IMG/VR virus record: IMGVR_UViG_3300015208_000001
Location: 1 to 51,707 of that record
Reading direction: 5' to 3' (one strand)
DNA length: 51,707 bases
DNA from: a virus
The notes under the pieces were generated by a model that did no database searches, was not told the origin of the DNA, and saw only the letters and a list, made by a program, of their open reading frames with translations. Position 1 is the stretch's first letter. Each line of letters opens with the position of its first letter. Shown piece after piece: positions 1 through 7,995 of this stretch. The translations under genes and the position numbers were made by a program.

Positions 1-53
1 GCCAATCCCGCTCTGTGATCTGAGAAACGCTGAAAAACAAAGGAGGAACGATC

Positions 54-323
54 GTGGGTAGAAAGTCACAGGTCAGGCAACAGAGACGAGCAGCCGAGAG
101 AGATCGTGGGAATAGCAGACCCCTCTCGGCTCCAACAGAAAGGCACAAGCTAAACCCTGAGAAGGCTCTTATCCTTGTGACGATGGCAAAGATGGCTCTA
201 GAACAGGGGAATCTTGCAGCCGTTGAATTTAGGGCGAGTGCCGATATTTTGCTGATGATGGTTTTAAGTCTCGATCGATTGACTTTGATGTCAACCCTAT
301 CAATTGCAGTGTCAAAAGTTTAG
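54..323 (+). CDS. Small hypothetical protein, 89 aa
   Basis: The GTG start follows a perfect AGGAGG ribosome binding site by seven bases, the best Shine-Dalgarno match at this end of the window, and this is the main reason for calling the gene. The first ~35 residues are rich in Arg, Gln and Ser; the remainder is Leu/Met/Ala rich and probably helical, with no clear membrane segment. No family is recognised. It runs convergently toward the minus-strand tail block, its stop lying about 60 bp from the stop of the next gene. The few bases before it could hold the end of an upstream gene, which cannot be judged from here. Confidence 0.6.
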   Translation: MGRKSQVRQQRRAAERDRGNSRPLSAPTERHKLNPEKALILVTMAKMALEQGNLAAVEFRASADILLMMVLSLDRLTLMSTLSIAVSKV

Positions 324-384
324 AGGCAGCAAACCAATGACCGACCAAACCAGAGATCAGTTACTCGCCGCTCCGATTGGGGCA

Positions 385-864
385 TCAACCCATCGGAATC
401 GAGATCGCTTTAAACCCGTGAACGTCGAGCAACGTCCGCATTTGAACCGTTTGAGCCTCAGAAAACTCGTGCCCCGATGCCTTCATAGCGGCAAATAAAT
501 TAGAAATCGAAGCTTGAAACCCTGCGAACTGCCCAAATTGAATCGACCCCATTAGGTCTGTGTAGCAGTTGCTCACAGGCAGATCTAAATCCGAGATGTG
601 CCGCACATAGAGAAAGAGATTGATTGCTTCAGAGAGCAGCCCACCATAGAACCCTAAATAATCCTGCTTTTCTACCACGATCGGAGGCTCCACAGCATGA
701 GCGCTCAAGTCCAGTACGCCGTTGATTTTCTCCCACTGTCGAAGCTCGATCGTCAACGGATCGCCCTCATCCCAAATCGGCACCGTGGCACCATCAGGCG
801 ATCGATTCAGTGCATCGACAACCCCTAAGCTGTTGCGAAAAATCCGATAGCTAAGGTCGAGCAT
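385..864 (-). CDS. Hypothetical protein at the end of the tail-fibre operon
   Basis: A 159-residue protein with an ATG start. The start lies 14 bp inside the end of the preceding gene, indicating translational coupling. It is a mixed alpha/beta soluble protein with a short hydrophobic helix-like stretch near residues 75-95; no signal peptide or recognisable motif is visible. As the last gene of the minus-strand tail-fibre block it may be a fibre-associated or fibre-assembly protein, but this is only inferred from position. Confidence 0.7.
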   Translation of the reverse strand: MLDLSYRIFRNSLGVVDALNRSPDGATVPIWDEGDPLTIELRQWEKINGVLDLSAHAVEPPIVVEKQDYLGFYGGLLSEAINLFLYVRHISDLDLPVSNCYTDLMGSIQFGQFAGFQASISNLFAAMKASGHEFSEAQTVQMRTLLDVHGFKAISIPMG

Positions 865-1561
865 AGTTATAAAGCAATTGTGACGCGGCGTAGAGATTGC
901 CTGCTACGCCGACGGGATTGTAGACCACAGAGAATTCCGTTGTCGCGGTGCTGGTCACGTTGACGTGCAGTGAGATGTTTGTGACCGCAAGAATCCAGCC
1001 ATTACTAGCACCCACGACAGGCACAGTAGCGATTGCCGACGGTGCGTTAGCTGCCGTTACCCTGCTGACTACAAACGTCCACTGATTATTCGCGGTTTGA
1101 GTGGCGCTCGCATAAGCGGCTGTGCTGAGTGACTTGAAGTAGTAGTTAAAGCTTTGTTTGGTAAAAGTGTAGTTGGCGAGTTGACCTGCAATATTTGATG
1201 CTGAGTTCTCTATCAGAAAATCAGGACTCAGCCAGTAGGTCCCGTTCCACCGCCACCACCACCCATAAAGCGGATTGTTTAAGCCGTCTAGCTCTAGCCA
1301 CAAATCGCCCGTACTAGGGGAGGTTGGCACCGTTGCGCTGCGGGTTTCCTTGGGTGTGCTTCCTACCGTCAGAGTGGTTGCTTTGATGGTGTTGCGAGTA
1401 GTTGCCCCGATCGCGCCTGGTGCCGCCCAATCTGCATCAACCAACATCGTCCCGCTTTTAGTCGGTGCCGAAATCGTCACGTCAGCGCTCATCGTTGAGG
1501 GCTGAAAGATGGCGGTGAACGCACCGAGTCTCAGCCTGATGGCATCTAGGAAGGTTGGCAT
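851..1561 (-). CDS. Putative tail fibre / adhesin protein
   Basis: 236 residues, very rich in Thr, Ser, Ala and Gly with few charged residues, as in beta-rich phage fibre and adhesin domains. A Trp-rich patch (residues ~95-110, GWWWRWNGTYWLS) resembles the short modules in phage fibres that carry a W-x-W-x-G core. The C-terminal third looks like a beta-sandwich domain. The gene starts 3 bp after the stop of the large tail-fibre gene and overlaps the following gene by 14 bp, so the three are one operon. The exact role (receptor binding or fibre tip) is inferred. Confidence 0.65.
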   Translation of the reverse strand: MPTFLDAIRLRLGAFTAIFQPSTMSADVTISAPTKSGTMLVDADWAAPGAIGATTRNTIKATTLTVGSTPKETRSATVPTSPSTGDLWLELDGLNNPLYGWWWRWNGTYWLSPDFLIENSASNIAGQLANYTFTKQSFNYYFKSLSTAAYASATQTANNQWTFVVSRVTAANAPSAIATVPVVGASNGWILAVTNISLHVNVTSTATTEFSVVYNPVGVAGNLYAASQLLYNYARP

Positions 1562-1564
1562 GGG

Positions 1565-2899
1565 TTAAGCGGCGATCGCGATCCGATACTGGTTAGCTGT
1601 GGGAATGTTGCCCGATGAGAACGTGACGGTTGCCGTGTTGACGGTTGGAAACGTAACGGTTGGCTCTACTTTATCCCAAGGAGTTGAGTTGCGAATCACA
1701 GACACAGAAGAGACATCCCTTGTATTCAGTCCATGCGTCACCGTGATTGCTGCGCTCACTCCATCCCCGATCGCTTGGGCAAATTTAGTGACGACTACAG
1801 CCGTATCAACCTGAATATTGTCGGCGTTAACAATGATTCCAGACCCGGAACCCACATCGATCGAGTTACCCGTTTTGGTCAGACCCGCGCCTGCGAGGAT
1901 TTGCCCCGCTCCGGTCGTTTGGGTGAAAACAAGTGCCGTCGTCTCAAGCACGATCGGGTTAATCGTCGTCAGTGTGTAACCGTTGTCTCCGTTGCTCGTG
2001 CCCTCGGTAGTAAAGACAAACAGACCTGATCTGACAACTGCGCTCGTATTGGCATTTGTGGCACGAGTCAGCGCTGTTGATGCGCCCGACCAGACATAGA
2101 TACCATTTTGAGATCCGGTCGTCTGATCCTTGAGTAAAATCAAGTCGCCTGGTGCCAGCGTCACCCCGTCAAGCGATGCGCCTGGAGCGGACAAAGAAAC
2201 GTTAGAGCCGTTACTCGTCGCTCGAACTGCGCCCTTGTTGGTGCCCGTGTTGATCAGAGCGTCCGCATAGGCTTTTGTCGCTGCATCTTGCGGATTTGTG
2301 GGATCAGCGAGTGCTGTAATTCTGTTACTGCCAAATGCAACGTTGGCGGCTGGGGTAGCGAGTTGATCAAGCCGACTCGTGCGAACCTGGGAATCAAAGT
2401 CACTGATAGTTGCTGATGTCTGAGTTCCTGTGTGGTTCGACCGTGCCAGATAATAAGCCGCCGCTTGACTATTGAGTTGAGAGGCATTAGAAGCCGTCCC
2501 GGTCAAGGTCGCCGTAATGGTGCCTGCTGCGAAGTTACCGCTTGAATCACGCTGCACGATCGCGCTATTGGTGTTGAGTGCGGTTGATGCCGCTAACTTC
2601 ACATAGTCGCTAAGGGACATCGAGCCAGCGAGAGAACCAGAAGCCGGAGAAATTGAAAGCGTAGGAACGGTGCCGCCTGTGCTGACGATCGGAGCCGTGC
2701 CAGACACAGATGTGACAGGGTTGTAAGTCGGATAATCCCAGGATGTTCCGTTATAGATCCCGATTTTGTTCAGAACCGTGTCGAAGTAAAGCTGTCCTTT
2801 GATCGGAGCGGGGGAGGTCGGAGCCGCCGACAGATTTTGCAGAATGGCTCTGCGTAGCTCAGTTTGATTAAAATTGCTGTGGTCAAGAATGTTGGGCAT
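1565..2899 (-). CDS. Tail fibre protein with collagen-free repeat modules
   Basis: 444 residues. The N-terminal region contains a short GQLYFDT-type trimerisation-like module (residues ~38-60), followed by a stretch with LNSQAAAYYLARSNHTGTQ (residues ~140-160), a signature of phage tail fibres of the LN(G/S)QAA..YL.R.NHTGTQ type that is frequent in cyanobacterial prophages. A central domain has the DATTKAYADA-like heptad found before fibre shafts, and the C-terminal domain is a beta-rich head. High Thr/Ser/Ala/Gly and absence of Cys fit an extracellular fibre. It is the main fibre of this block and probably contributes to host recognition. Confidence 0.85.
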   Translation of the reverse strand: MPNILDHSNFNQTELRRAILQNLSAAPTSPAPIKGQLYFDTVLNKIGIYNGTSWDYPTYNPVTSVSGTAPIVSTGGTVPTLSISPASGSLAGSMSLSDYVKLAASTALNTNSAIVQRDSSGNFAAGTITATLTGTASNASQLNSQAAAYYLARSNHTGTQTSATISDFDSQVRTSRLDQLATPAANVAFGSNRITALADPTNPQDAATKAYADALINTGTNKGAVRATSNGSNVSLSAPGASLDGVTLAPGDLILLKDQTTGSQNGIYVWSGASTALTRATNANTSAVVRSGLFVFTTEGTSNGDNGYTLTTINPIVLETTALVFTQTTGAGQILAGAGLTKTGNSIDVGSGSGIIVNADNIQVDTAVVVTKFAQAIGDGVSAAITVTHGLNTRDVSSVSVIRNSTPWDKVEPTVTFPTVNTATVTFSSGNIPTANQYRIAIAA

Positions 2900-2905
2900 G
2901 ACTTC

Positions 2906-3241
2906 CTAGATGCAGTACGCGGTTCCGTTGATTGATGAGGCAAACGTCACAACCGCCACGTCATTGCTGTTGTGAATCACGGTGCCCTCGATCGTGGTGT
3001 CGTCATTGATCACGGTGATTGAAGGCTTCCGTCCGAGGTGATGATTGATTGACCATGCGTTGCTGAGAGTGGTTTGAGTGTGGATGTAGCCCACCGAGCC
3101 GCCCACGCCGTTTGCCCCTGCTGGTCCTTGAGCGCCTGCCACTTCGATCACTTCGATCGGGCGGCTGTCTACCTCCACGATCGAAGCTAAAGGATTGACC
3201 TCAATCACCCATTCCTGAGCCGCGAACTCGACATCAAGCAT
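2906..3241 (-). CDS. Small tail fibre protein with collagen-like segment
   Basis: 111 residues. An N-terminal beta domain is followed by a short collagen-like run (GAQGPAGANG, residues ~36-45) and a C-terminal module WSINHHLGRKPSITVINDD, which is a recurrent phage fibre C-terminal domain. The start overlaps the end of the upstream gene by 8 bp and the stop lies 6 bp from the next start. It is likely a fibre or fibre-attachment subunit of the same operon. Confidence 0.8.
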   Translation of the reverse strand: MLDVEFAAQEWVIEVNPLASIVEVDSRPIEVIEVAGAQGPAGANGVGGSVGYIHTQTTLSNAWSINHHLGRKPSITVINDDTTIEGTVIHNSNDVAVVTFASSINGTAYCI

Positions 3242-3581
3242 TAGGCGCTCCCGGCTCGACGCTGACTTGTCCCTTGAGAATCCGAACGATTTTCCCTAGT
3301 GAATCAAACAGCTTGACCTCATAGAGATATAAGCCATAGGGCAAAGAACCCGCTTGAGCCGCTGTGAGATTGGCTGTGAGTTTGCCGCTCGTCCGATCGA
3401 CCGCAAACACAAAGCTAAATGGCACCCGTTCAGATGCCCCGTAACCTTTAAAGACAAACCCAACAGCCGTACAGCCCGTGAGATCGATCGGGGTGCCCTG
3501 TACGCCGCCTACACTCGGATTTCTCAGAGTGATTGGCAGAGTAAAATCTGACCACTGCACGATCGCGATATCGAGCGCCAT
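3234..3581 (-). CDS. Putative tail / baseplate upper protein-like beta domain
   Basis: 115 residues with the sequence style of the short Ig-like N-terminal domains of phage receptor-binding or baseplate proteins: an early ITLRNPSVGG strand pair, DLTGCTAVGFVFK, then LPYGLYLYEVKLFDS and a final strand ILKGQVSVEPG. No enzymatic residues. It lies in the coupled tail block (its first base is the last base of the upstream stop, and it overlaps the next gene). Function is inferred as a fibre-attachment module. Confidence 0.65.
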   Translation of the reverse strand: MALDIAIVQWSDFTLPITLRNPSVGGVQGTPIDLTGCTAVGFVFKGYGASERVPFSFVFAVDRTSGKLTANLTAAQAGSLPYGLYLYEVKLFDSLGKIVRILKGQVSVEPGAPNA

Positions 3582-3949
3582 CAGCCTAACCTCATTTGAT
3601 TACCGTGATCGCCCGATCGTGAGATCAGCCCTGTGTAAGGGAAAAGCCGCTTTTTGAGGAGTCGAATATTCCTAGCTGGGTTCAGGACGTAACCGTTGCG
3701 CTCAATCCTGGATGGGTCAAGCGATAGGCTCTCAAACTCAGCCAGAATCTTGCCTACTCGCGTCACTTTGGTCTCATCAGCATCGATGCTGACGATCGCG
3801 CCCTGCAACCGCTTCACCGGATTTTCAAACGGGTTGAGCATCGAGGCTGCAACCTCAAAACCCGCGTCACCGACCAACACCGCGATCGGCTCGTATGGAA
3901 TCTCGAAGATTTCATGCAAGAGGTGCTTTTGTTCGTCGGTGAGGGGCAT
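3581..3949 (-). CDS. Head-tail region hypothetical protein
   Basis: 122 residues from ATG at 3949 (MPLTDEQKHLL), chosen over the longer possible start at 3991 because 3949 lies just after the upstream stop codon at 3954. The protein is acidic to neutral with a helical N-terminus and a beta-rich middle (IVSIDADETKVTRVG). Its place after the capsid and HhH genes is where head-completion or connector proteins usually lie in siphoviruses, but no signature confirms this. Confidence 0.65.
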   Translation of the reverse strand: MPLTDEQKHLLHEIFEIPYEPIAVLVGDAGFEVAASMLNPFENPVKRLQGAIVSIDADETKVTRVGKILAEFESLSLDPSRIERNGYVLNPARNIRLLKKRLFPYTGLISRSGDHGNQMRLG

Positions 3950-3953
3950 AGCG

Positions 3954-4277
3954 TTAGAGACTAATTTGAGCTTGCAGAGACACCCAATCAACGCCCTCGA
4001 CTTTAGCGATCAAATCCTCGATCGCTTCATAGGGTCGATTGCTGATAATTTTCTTAGCGATCGCCGTGCTCACAAGTGGCAGTGCGATCAATTCTTTGAG
4101 AGAGGCGGTGTTTACCGATGTCAGAGAAGGGTCTACCGATGTAGGCACTACGGGCAAAGGGTCAACCGTTGCCGCTTTAACCCCTAGCGGGTTGCGACGA
4201 TAGCCTTGGGTTAGAAAGCGATCGACGCAACCCGCCGGAATCTCTCTCGGTTCGCCGTCGATTGAGTAGAGAATCAT
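3954..4277 (-). CDS. Helix-hairpin-helix protein of the head block
   Basis: 107 residues starting at ATG 4277, four bases after the capsid stop codon; the longer frame that reads into the capsid gene is less likely. The C-terminal half (VNTASLKELIALP.. to the end) is a ComEA-type helix-hairpin-helix: N-A-S-x-x-E-L-x-x-L-P then I-A-x-x-I-I-x-x-R-P-Y and a final F/L-x-x-V-x-G-V. Such motifs bind the DNA backbone non-specifically. A DNA-binding protein coupled directly to the major capsid gene could act in head completion or genome stabilisation; this role is inferred from position. Confidence 0.75.
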   Translation of the reverse strand: MILYSIDGEPREIPAGCVDRFLTQGYRRNPLGVKAATVDPLPVVPTSVDPSLTSVNTASLKELIALPLVSTAIAKKIISNRPYEAIEDLIAKVEGVDWVSLQAQISL

Positions 4278-4281
4278 GAAA

Positions 4282-5604
4282 TTAAGCAGACAGCATGAAG
4301 CAGCCGCAACGGTAGTCATTGAAGGTGGAACCGCTCAAGAGCGAGTAACGCATCGACGACTTGAACGAGTTGATGTCATAGCCACCCTGCCAGATTTGCA
4401 GCATTAGACCGCTCTGATCATCTTTGGCTCCTACCATCGTCGCGCCAGCGCCTTCGGGGGGTGCTTCCATTTGGCGAGTGTCATAGATCAACGCGCTCTT
4501 TTTGTAGCCGACGCTCACAGACGGAATCAGAGGAACGCTGAGAGTCGCGCCACCCACAACCGCCGAAGCGCTTAACTGCCGACCGTTCGGAGTAAAAGGC
4601 ACGAGGTAGACCTGCTTGGCAACGGGATCGACGCGAAGGACTACGCCATAGGCGATCGAGACGTTGCTGCCGTCTGCAATCCGTGCAATTTGACCAACTG
4701 CCAGCCCTTGTAAGCCCGTTGCAGTTAGTGACAGAACAACCGCACCAAGAGCGGTAGGGGTTGCATAGTCAGCTTTGAAGAAAAACGAGACATCATCGGT
4801 CGCTGCCGAGATAGGCAAGTTTCCCTGAGCGCCGGCTGCGGTGTCAATGTCAGATGATCCTAGTTGGACGCCGTTACGACCAATCACGTTAGAAGAGCCG
4901 AGATAGAAGCCCATGCGCTCGACAAAGCGACCGAGAGGTAAGCCGTCTTTGACGAGATTCGATTGACCCAAGCGATCGTAGACCGCCCCTGCATCAACCG
5001 GAGTTTGTGAACCCAGATAATCAGCTTTAGCCGTGTTGGAGATGATCGCGTAACGTTCGCCCGGAGTCGTGTCCTCTTCGTCAAGCCCAGCACCGCCGCG
5101 AATCAATAGATTCTGAGTAAACGGGGTAAACGTGCCGCTCGATTCGTTGGCAACGATACGCAGAGGCATATTTACGCCATACTGCACCGCTCCGATCGAA
5201 GCGTGAGTCGGTGTGCGGAATCGGTTGTAAAGGTCAACATCGAAACCCTTGGTGATCGAGAACGCGATCGCCTGACCTGCTTCTTTGATGTATTTCTCCG
5301 CGCCGTAATCACTGGAATAGAGGGGAACGCCTGCGGTGTAAAGATCGCTGAGGTTCAGAGTGCCCGTCACATAGCCGATGTCCTGCTGAGGTGCCGGAAC
5401 GCCGCTCCGAGGGTTGTATTTTTGTGCGTCTGAGATTTGAATGCGACGAAATTGAACGTTCGCCCCGTATGCAAACGCGCCCTCACCATAGCCGCCTGTT
5501 GCAGCCATCGAAAAGACGCTTAAAAGATTGAGTTGATTGAGTGCTGATGCTGCAAGGCTAGTAGGGAGGATTAATCCATCATGCCCGAAAGTGACAATGC
5601 CCAT
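4282..5604 (-). CDS. Major capsid protein (HK97-fold)
   Basis: 440 residues, ATG start directly after conserved leader copy G. Position after the scaffold candidate and before head-completion genes, the length, the acidic loop GLDEEDTTPGERYAIIS and the region GRFVERMGFYLGSSNVI (typical of the peptide-binding segment of P22/HK97-like coat proteins) support the call. Gly/Ala/Ser-rich beta domain follows. The N-terminus (MGIVTFGHDGLILPTSLA) is helical after a short arm. Coat proteins of this type self-assemble into the prohead; expression should be among the highest in the phage, which fits the strong dedicated leader. Confidence 0.85.
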   Translation of the reverse strand: MGIVTFGHDGLILPTSLAASALNQLNLLSVFSMAATGGYGEGAFAYGANVQFRRIQISDAQKYNPRSGVPAPQQDIGYVTGTLNLSDLYTAGVPLYSSDYGAEKYIKEAGQAIAFSITKGFDVDLYNRFRTPTHASIGAVQYGVNMPLRIVANESSGTFTPFTQNLLIRGGAGLDEEDTTPGERYAIISNTAKADYLGSQTPVDAGAVYDRLGQSNLVKDGLPLGRFVERMGFYLGSSNVIGRNGVQLGSSDIDTAAGAQGNLPISAATDDVSFFFKADYATPTALGAVVLSLTATGLQGLAVGQIARIADGSNVSIAYGVVLRVDPVAKQVYLVPFTPNGRQLSASAVVGGATLSVPLIPSVSVGYKKSALIYDTRQMEAPPEGAGATMVGAKDDQSGLMLQIWQGGYDINSFKSSMRYSLLSGSTFNDYRCGCFMLSA

Positions 5605-5652
5605 TTAAGGATGCTGTAGTGGGGTGCATCCTTGCTGAGGCGAAGGCAGTCC
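5605..5652 (-). promoter_or_regulatory. Conserved phage leader element, copy G (capsid gene)
   Basis: Read on the minus strand: GGACTGCC, CGCCTCAG, then the start-proximal hairpin with arms GGATGC and GCATCC around an 11-base loop, followed four bases later by the ATG of the capsid gene. No clear GGGAACTCTAG box precedes it; instead a separate stem-loop lies upstream. Confidence 0.8.
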
Positions 5653-5667
5653 TTTGAAAAGTGGGGT

Positions 5668-5698
5668 GAGGGAGAGATTGTTAGAGAAAATCTCCCTC
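5668..5698 (-). terminator. Stem-loop between scaffold candidate and capsid leader
   Basis: Perfect 8-bp inverted repeat (GAGGGAGA and TCTCCCTC) with a 15-base loop. On the minus strand it is followed by ACCCCACTTTTC, so the U-tract is imperfect; it could be a weak terminator, an attenuator or a processing hairpin separating the scaffold and capsid messages. Confidence 0.45.
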
Positions 5699-5729
5699 GT
5701 TCTTTATGTTTCCCGATCGAGGCTCTAAT

Positions 5730-6485
5730 CTATCGAGATTGAATCTGGCTTAACTCAGCCATGTATCCCTGCGGATCTTTGCTCATCAATTCACCGACAT
5801 TTCCCTTTGAGGTGCCATCGGTGTTGAAGTATTTCAGACCCGTTGCAGAGGTGCGATTGCTTCCGGCTGCGGTTGCTCCGGTGCCCGTGCCTGGTCGTGA
5901 TGGCGCAAAATGCCCGTAGTCGGTTTCTAAGAATCCATCGATCGAGTCTGCAACGGACGTATAAGTTACGCCAAACTGATCTTTCCCTTCAACGACATAT
6001 TGACCGCCTCTCTCAACGATCTTGCCTTCAGACTCCAAAAGTTTGAGCAACTGAGAAGGATTGACAACTTTGCCCGTCTTCTGGATTGCCTCGATCGTGC
6101 TGCTCCGCAAAGCATTACGCTTCTGTTGATACTCTGCCTCTTCGCGAGCGCTGCGATCTTCTTGGGACTGACGTTCTAGCGCGTCTAGCTTGCGTCTCAG
6201 TGCCGTTACTTCAGGGTCTCTCACGGGTTCATTATCCTCTTCGTCATCGGCTGAATAGACAAATTCCTCATCGTCATCATCGCTTTCATAGTCGTCGTCA
6301 TCGTCCTCGATCGCGTCTGCCTCTTCCACTAGCTGATCGAGCCATGACGAAGAGGTTTCTTGAATGCGATCGCTGTGCGCGTCTAGCTGCCTGGAGGTAT
6401 TCGCTGCCATCTTCTCGATCGCGGCATCTAGCTTGCTGTCGAAAAGTGCCTCGATATCAGCTTTAGTGAAATATTCTTCGCTCAT
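5730..6485 (-). CDS. Scaffold-like acidic coiled-coil protein
   Basis: 251 residues from ATG 6485 (MSEEYFTKADIEALFD), chosen because the conserved leader ends there (GCATCTC then ATG); a TTG 15 bases upstream is an alternative. Residues ~45-90 are extremely acidic (runs of Asp/Glu), followed by a predicted coiled coil (EVTALRRKLDALERQSQEDR), a typical layout for phage scaffolding proteins encoded just upstream of the coat gene. The C-terminus (MSKDPQGYMAELSQIQ) is helical, as in scaffolds that contact coat protein. No protease motif is visible. Confidence 0.7.
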   Translation of the reverse strand: MSEEYFTKADIEALFDSKLDAAIEKMAANTSRQLDAHSDRIQETSSSWLDQLVEEADAIEDDDDDYESDDDDEEFVYSADDEEDNEPVRDPEVTALRRKLDALERQSQEDRSAREEAEYQQKRNALRSSTIEAIQKTGKVVNPSQLLKLLESEGKIVERGGQYVVEGKDQFGVTYTSVADSIDGFLETDYGHFAPSRPGTGTGATAAGSNRTSATGLKYFNTDGTSKGNVGELMSKDPQGYMAELSQIQSR

Positions 6486-6563
6486 GAGATGCGTCCACAA
6501 AAATGTGGCGTGTTAGTGGGGTAGCGTCCCGCTTTCTCCCAGACGGGAAGGCTTGGGCAGTCC
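6486..6563 (-). promoter_or_regulatory. Conserved phage leader element, copy H (scaffold gene)
   Basis: Minus-strand GGACTGCCC core followed by a longer variant of the first hairpin (TCCC / GGGA arms), GGGACGC, ACCCCACTA, an extra hairpin CCACA/TGTGG, then GCATCTC immediately before the ATG. It is the most divergent and longest copy. Confidence 0.65.
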
Positions 6564-6579
6564 TGTTGCGGTCTATAGT

Positions 6580-6852
6580 CTAAGCTTGTGCAAACACTTG
6601 CTCGATCGCGTGAGTTAGCGCGTGAGGTGACAGGGTTAGCTCTGGGTTTGCGTCCATAATCGCCTGAGCGATCGCCTTGGGGAATTGCTTGAAGAGTCTA
6701 GCGGCAAAGCCAGACACGATTCTGTGAGTGCTTTCCTCAGAGGTTCGGAGGGCGCGATCGAGCTTGCGATCTAAAACGGTTTCAACCCATTCACGGGTCG
6801 CGTAGTCGGTTGAGGGTGGCGCGGGTCGGGTAACGATTTCAGGTTTCATCAA
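6580..6852 (-). CDS. Small hypothetical protein, 90 aa
   Basis: Helical, charged protein with the N-terminal segment ATREWVETVLDRKLDRALR that could form an amphipathic helix. Its ATG lies 14 bp inside the end of the preceding Cys-rich gene, so the two are coupled. It precedes the scaffold gene. No family recognised; it may be a small head-assembly factor. Confidence 0.6.
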   Translation of the reverse strand: MMKPEIVTRPAPPSTDYATREWVETVLDRKLDRALRTSEESTHRIVSGFAARLFKQFPKAIAQAIMDANPELTLSPHALTHAIEQVFAQA

Positions 6853-7174
6853 GGTTTTTTGGGAAATCTGCCTTCAGTATGCCCAACGTGATGATTATCA
6901 CTATAAATGGATCGCCCCGCTCGAACGCTTCACGCCAACGTTCAACTTGCTCTGATCGCCTTCTTTGAATAATCTCCGCGATCGGCACTTGACCTTGATC
7001 GAGTCGTTCTCGCAAATATAGCCCATCCGGCGTTAAGCCTCCCGCGATTGCCTCGTTTAACTTCCAGTCTGCACAATCAATCTCACCCTCGATCGAGGGA
7101 ACGTGCAGAGCATTGCAAGTGCTCGGATCTCCGTGCATATAGTAGGTGCAGGTTCGGCAATTGCTTTCAGGCAT
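6839..7174 (-). CDS. Small Cys-rich, possibly metal-binding protein
   Basis: 111 residues. The N-terminus carries four cysteines (CRTCTYY, STCNALH, IDCADW) in a pattern suited to zinc or iron-sulphur binding. The middle is charged and helical. It is coupled to the next gene by a 14-bp overlap and diverges from the plus-strand gene at 7187, with only 12 bp between the two starts. Function unknown. Confidence 0.65.
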   Translation of the reverse strand: MPESNCRTCTYYMHGDPSTCNALHVPSIEGEIDCADWKLNEAIAGGLTPDGLYLRERLDQGQVPIAEIIQRRRSEQVERWREAFERGDPFIVIIITLGILKADFPKNLDET

Positions 7175-7186
7175 TAGGAGTTTTTT

Positions 7187-7495
7187 ATGAAATCTATGGA
7201 CTATTTTCGACTTGCTGTGCCAACCGTTTTGTTTTTCCTCGTTCTGTCGTTCTTCCAGAGCGGGCTGTCGCCTTTCTGGAGTAACGCTAGGCTGGTGGCT
7301 GCGTTTGCCTCGTGGAGTTTGCTAATGGCAACCCTATGGCATCAACAGAAAGAAAAAAAGAAATGGCAACAAAGCCAGCGTGAAGAGTTCCTTGAAACTT
7401 GGGTACGTCCCCCGATCGGTAAATTCACAAGCTGCCCTCACTGCGGGTATGTAGAGGATGTGGAGCTTCATCCTTCGACTCCTGAGAAGAGTTAA
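7187..7495 (+). CDS. Small membrane protein with C-terminal CxxC
   Basis: 102 residues with an AGGAG ribosome binding site seven bases before the ATG. Two hydrophobic segments (residues ~9-25 and ~34-52) are followed by a strongly basic stretch (QQKEKKKWQQSQR), predicting a hairpin in the inner membrane with a cytoplasmic tail. The tail ends with TSCPHCGYVEDVELH, half a zinc ribbon. It is the only plus-strand gene inside the head block. A holin-like or membrane-anchoring role is possible but unproven. Confidence 0.65.
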   Translation: MKSMDYFRLAVPTVLFFLVLSFFQSGLSPFWSNARLVAAFASWSLLMATLWHQQKEKKKWQQSQREEFLETWVRPPIGKFTSCPHCGYVEDVELHPSTPEKS

Positions 7496-7689
7496 AGGGG
7501 GTGCGATCGCGGCTCTCATGCACTGTTGCCGCTCTGCTCTGCTGTGCTTAAAGCACTCTATTAAATCTTAGGATACAGACGTTGATCAGTGCTCAGTACG
7601 GATTCAAACCCGTCAAACGCCAGCCTTTTGATTCCACCGTATGGGGATTTTGGGCGCGGCTTGCCACTGGTGAGGCTACGATCGCCATC
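7496..7689. other. Intergenic region, no gene seen
   Basis: Contains a small palindrome GTGCTTAAAGCAC at 7544-7556, which could act as a weak bidirectional terminator or operator between the convergent genes. I see no RNA gene or convincing open frame in it. Confidence 0.4.
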
Positions 7690-7995
7690 CTATTCTAACT
7701 TGACCACTTGCTCTGGGCACCGATCGACGATCAGGCGAACCGTTAGCCCGTGTTCTTGGCAGAGATGATCCGCGATCGTCCGTGCGACCTGCTGAACGTC
7801 AAACACGGGTGTAACGTCTAACCAATAATACAAGCGCTGCTTTTCGTCCTGGCAGTTGGTTTTGATGCCCTTGTTTCGAGTTGGCAGATCGCTTAAAAAG
7901 TTAGCAATCTGCAAGTCGGGAATCTCTGCAAAATATAGCTCTAGCTCGCGTTGGAGGCATACGATCGCGGCATCGTAGCTAGGGATGAGTTTCAT
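7690..7995 (-). CDS. Hypothetical protein coupled to portal gene
   Basis: 101 residues; its ATG overlaps the portal stop by four bases (ATGA), a strong coupling signal. The sequence has an alpha/beta pattern (YYWLDVTPVFDVQQVARTIADHL, LTVRLIVDRCPE). No family recognised. Position directly after the portal suggests a head or connector role. Confidence 0.65.
   Translation of the reverse strand: MKLIPSYDAAIVCLQRELELYFAEIPDLQIANFLSDLPTRNKGIKTNCQDEKQRLYYWLDVTPVFDVQQVARTIADHLCQEHGLTVRLIVDRCPEQVVKLE

Noticed and set aside
1-53. Possible 3' end of an upstream plus-strand gene (stop at 16-18)
   Set aside because: Only five codons visible, cannot be distinguished from chance.
304-498. 64-codon plus-strand frame
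   Set aside because: No ribosome binding site and mostly antisense to the minus-strand gene at 385-864.
7570-7640. tRNA-like T-loop (GATTCAAACCCG)
   Set aside because: The T-stem does not pair and no acceptor or anticodon arm can be drawn on either strand.
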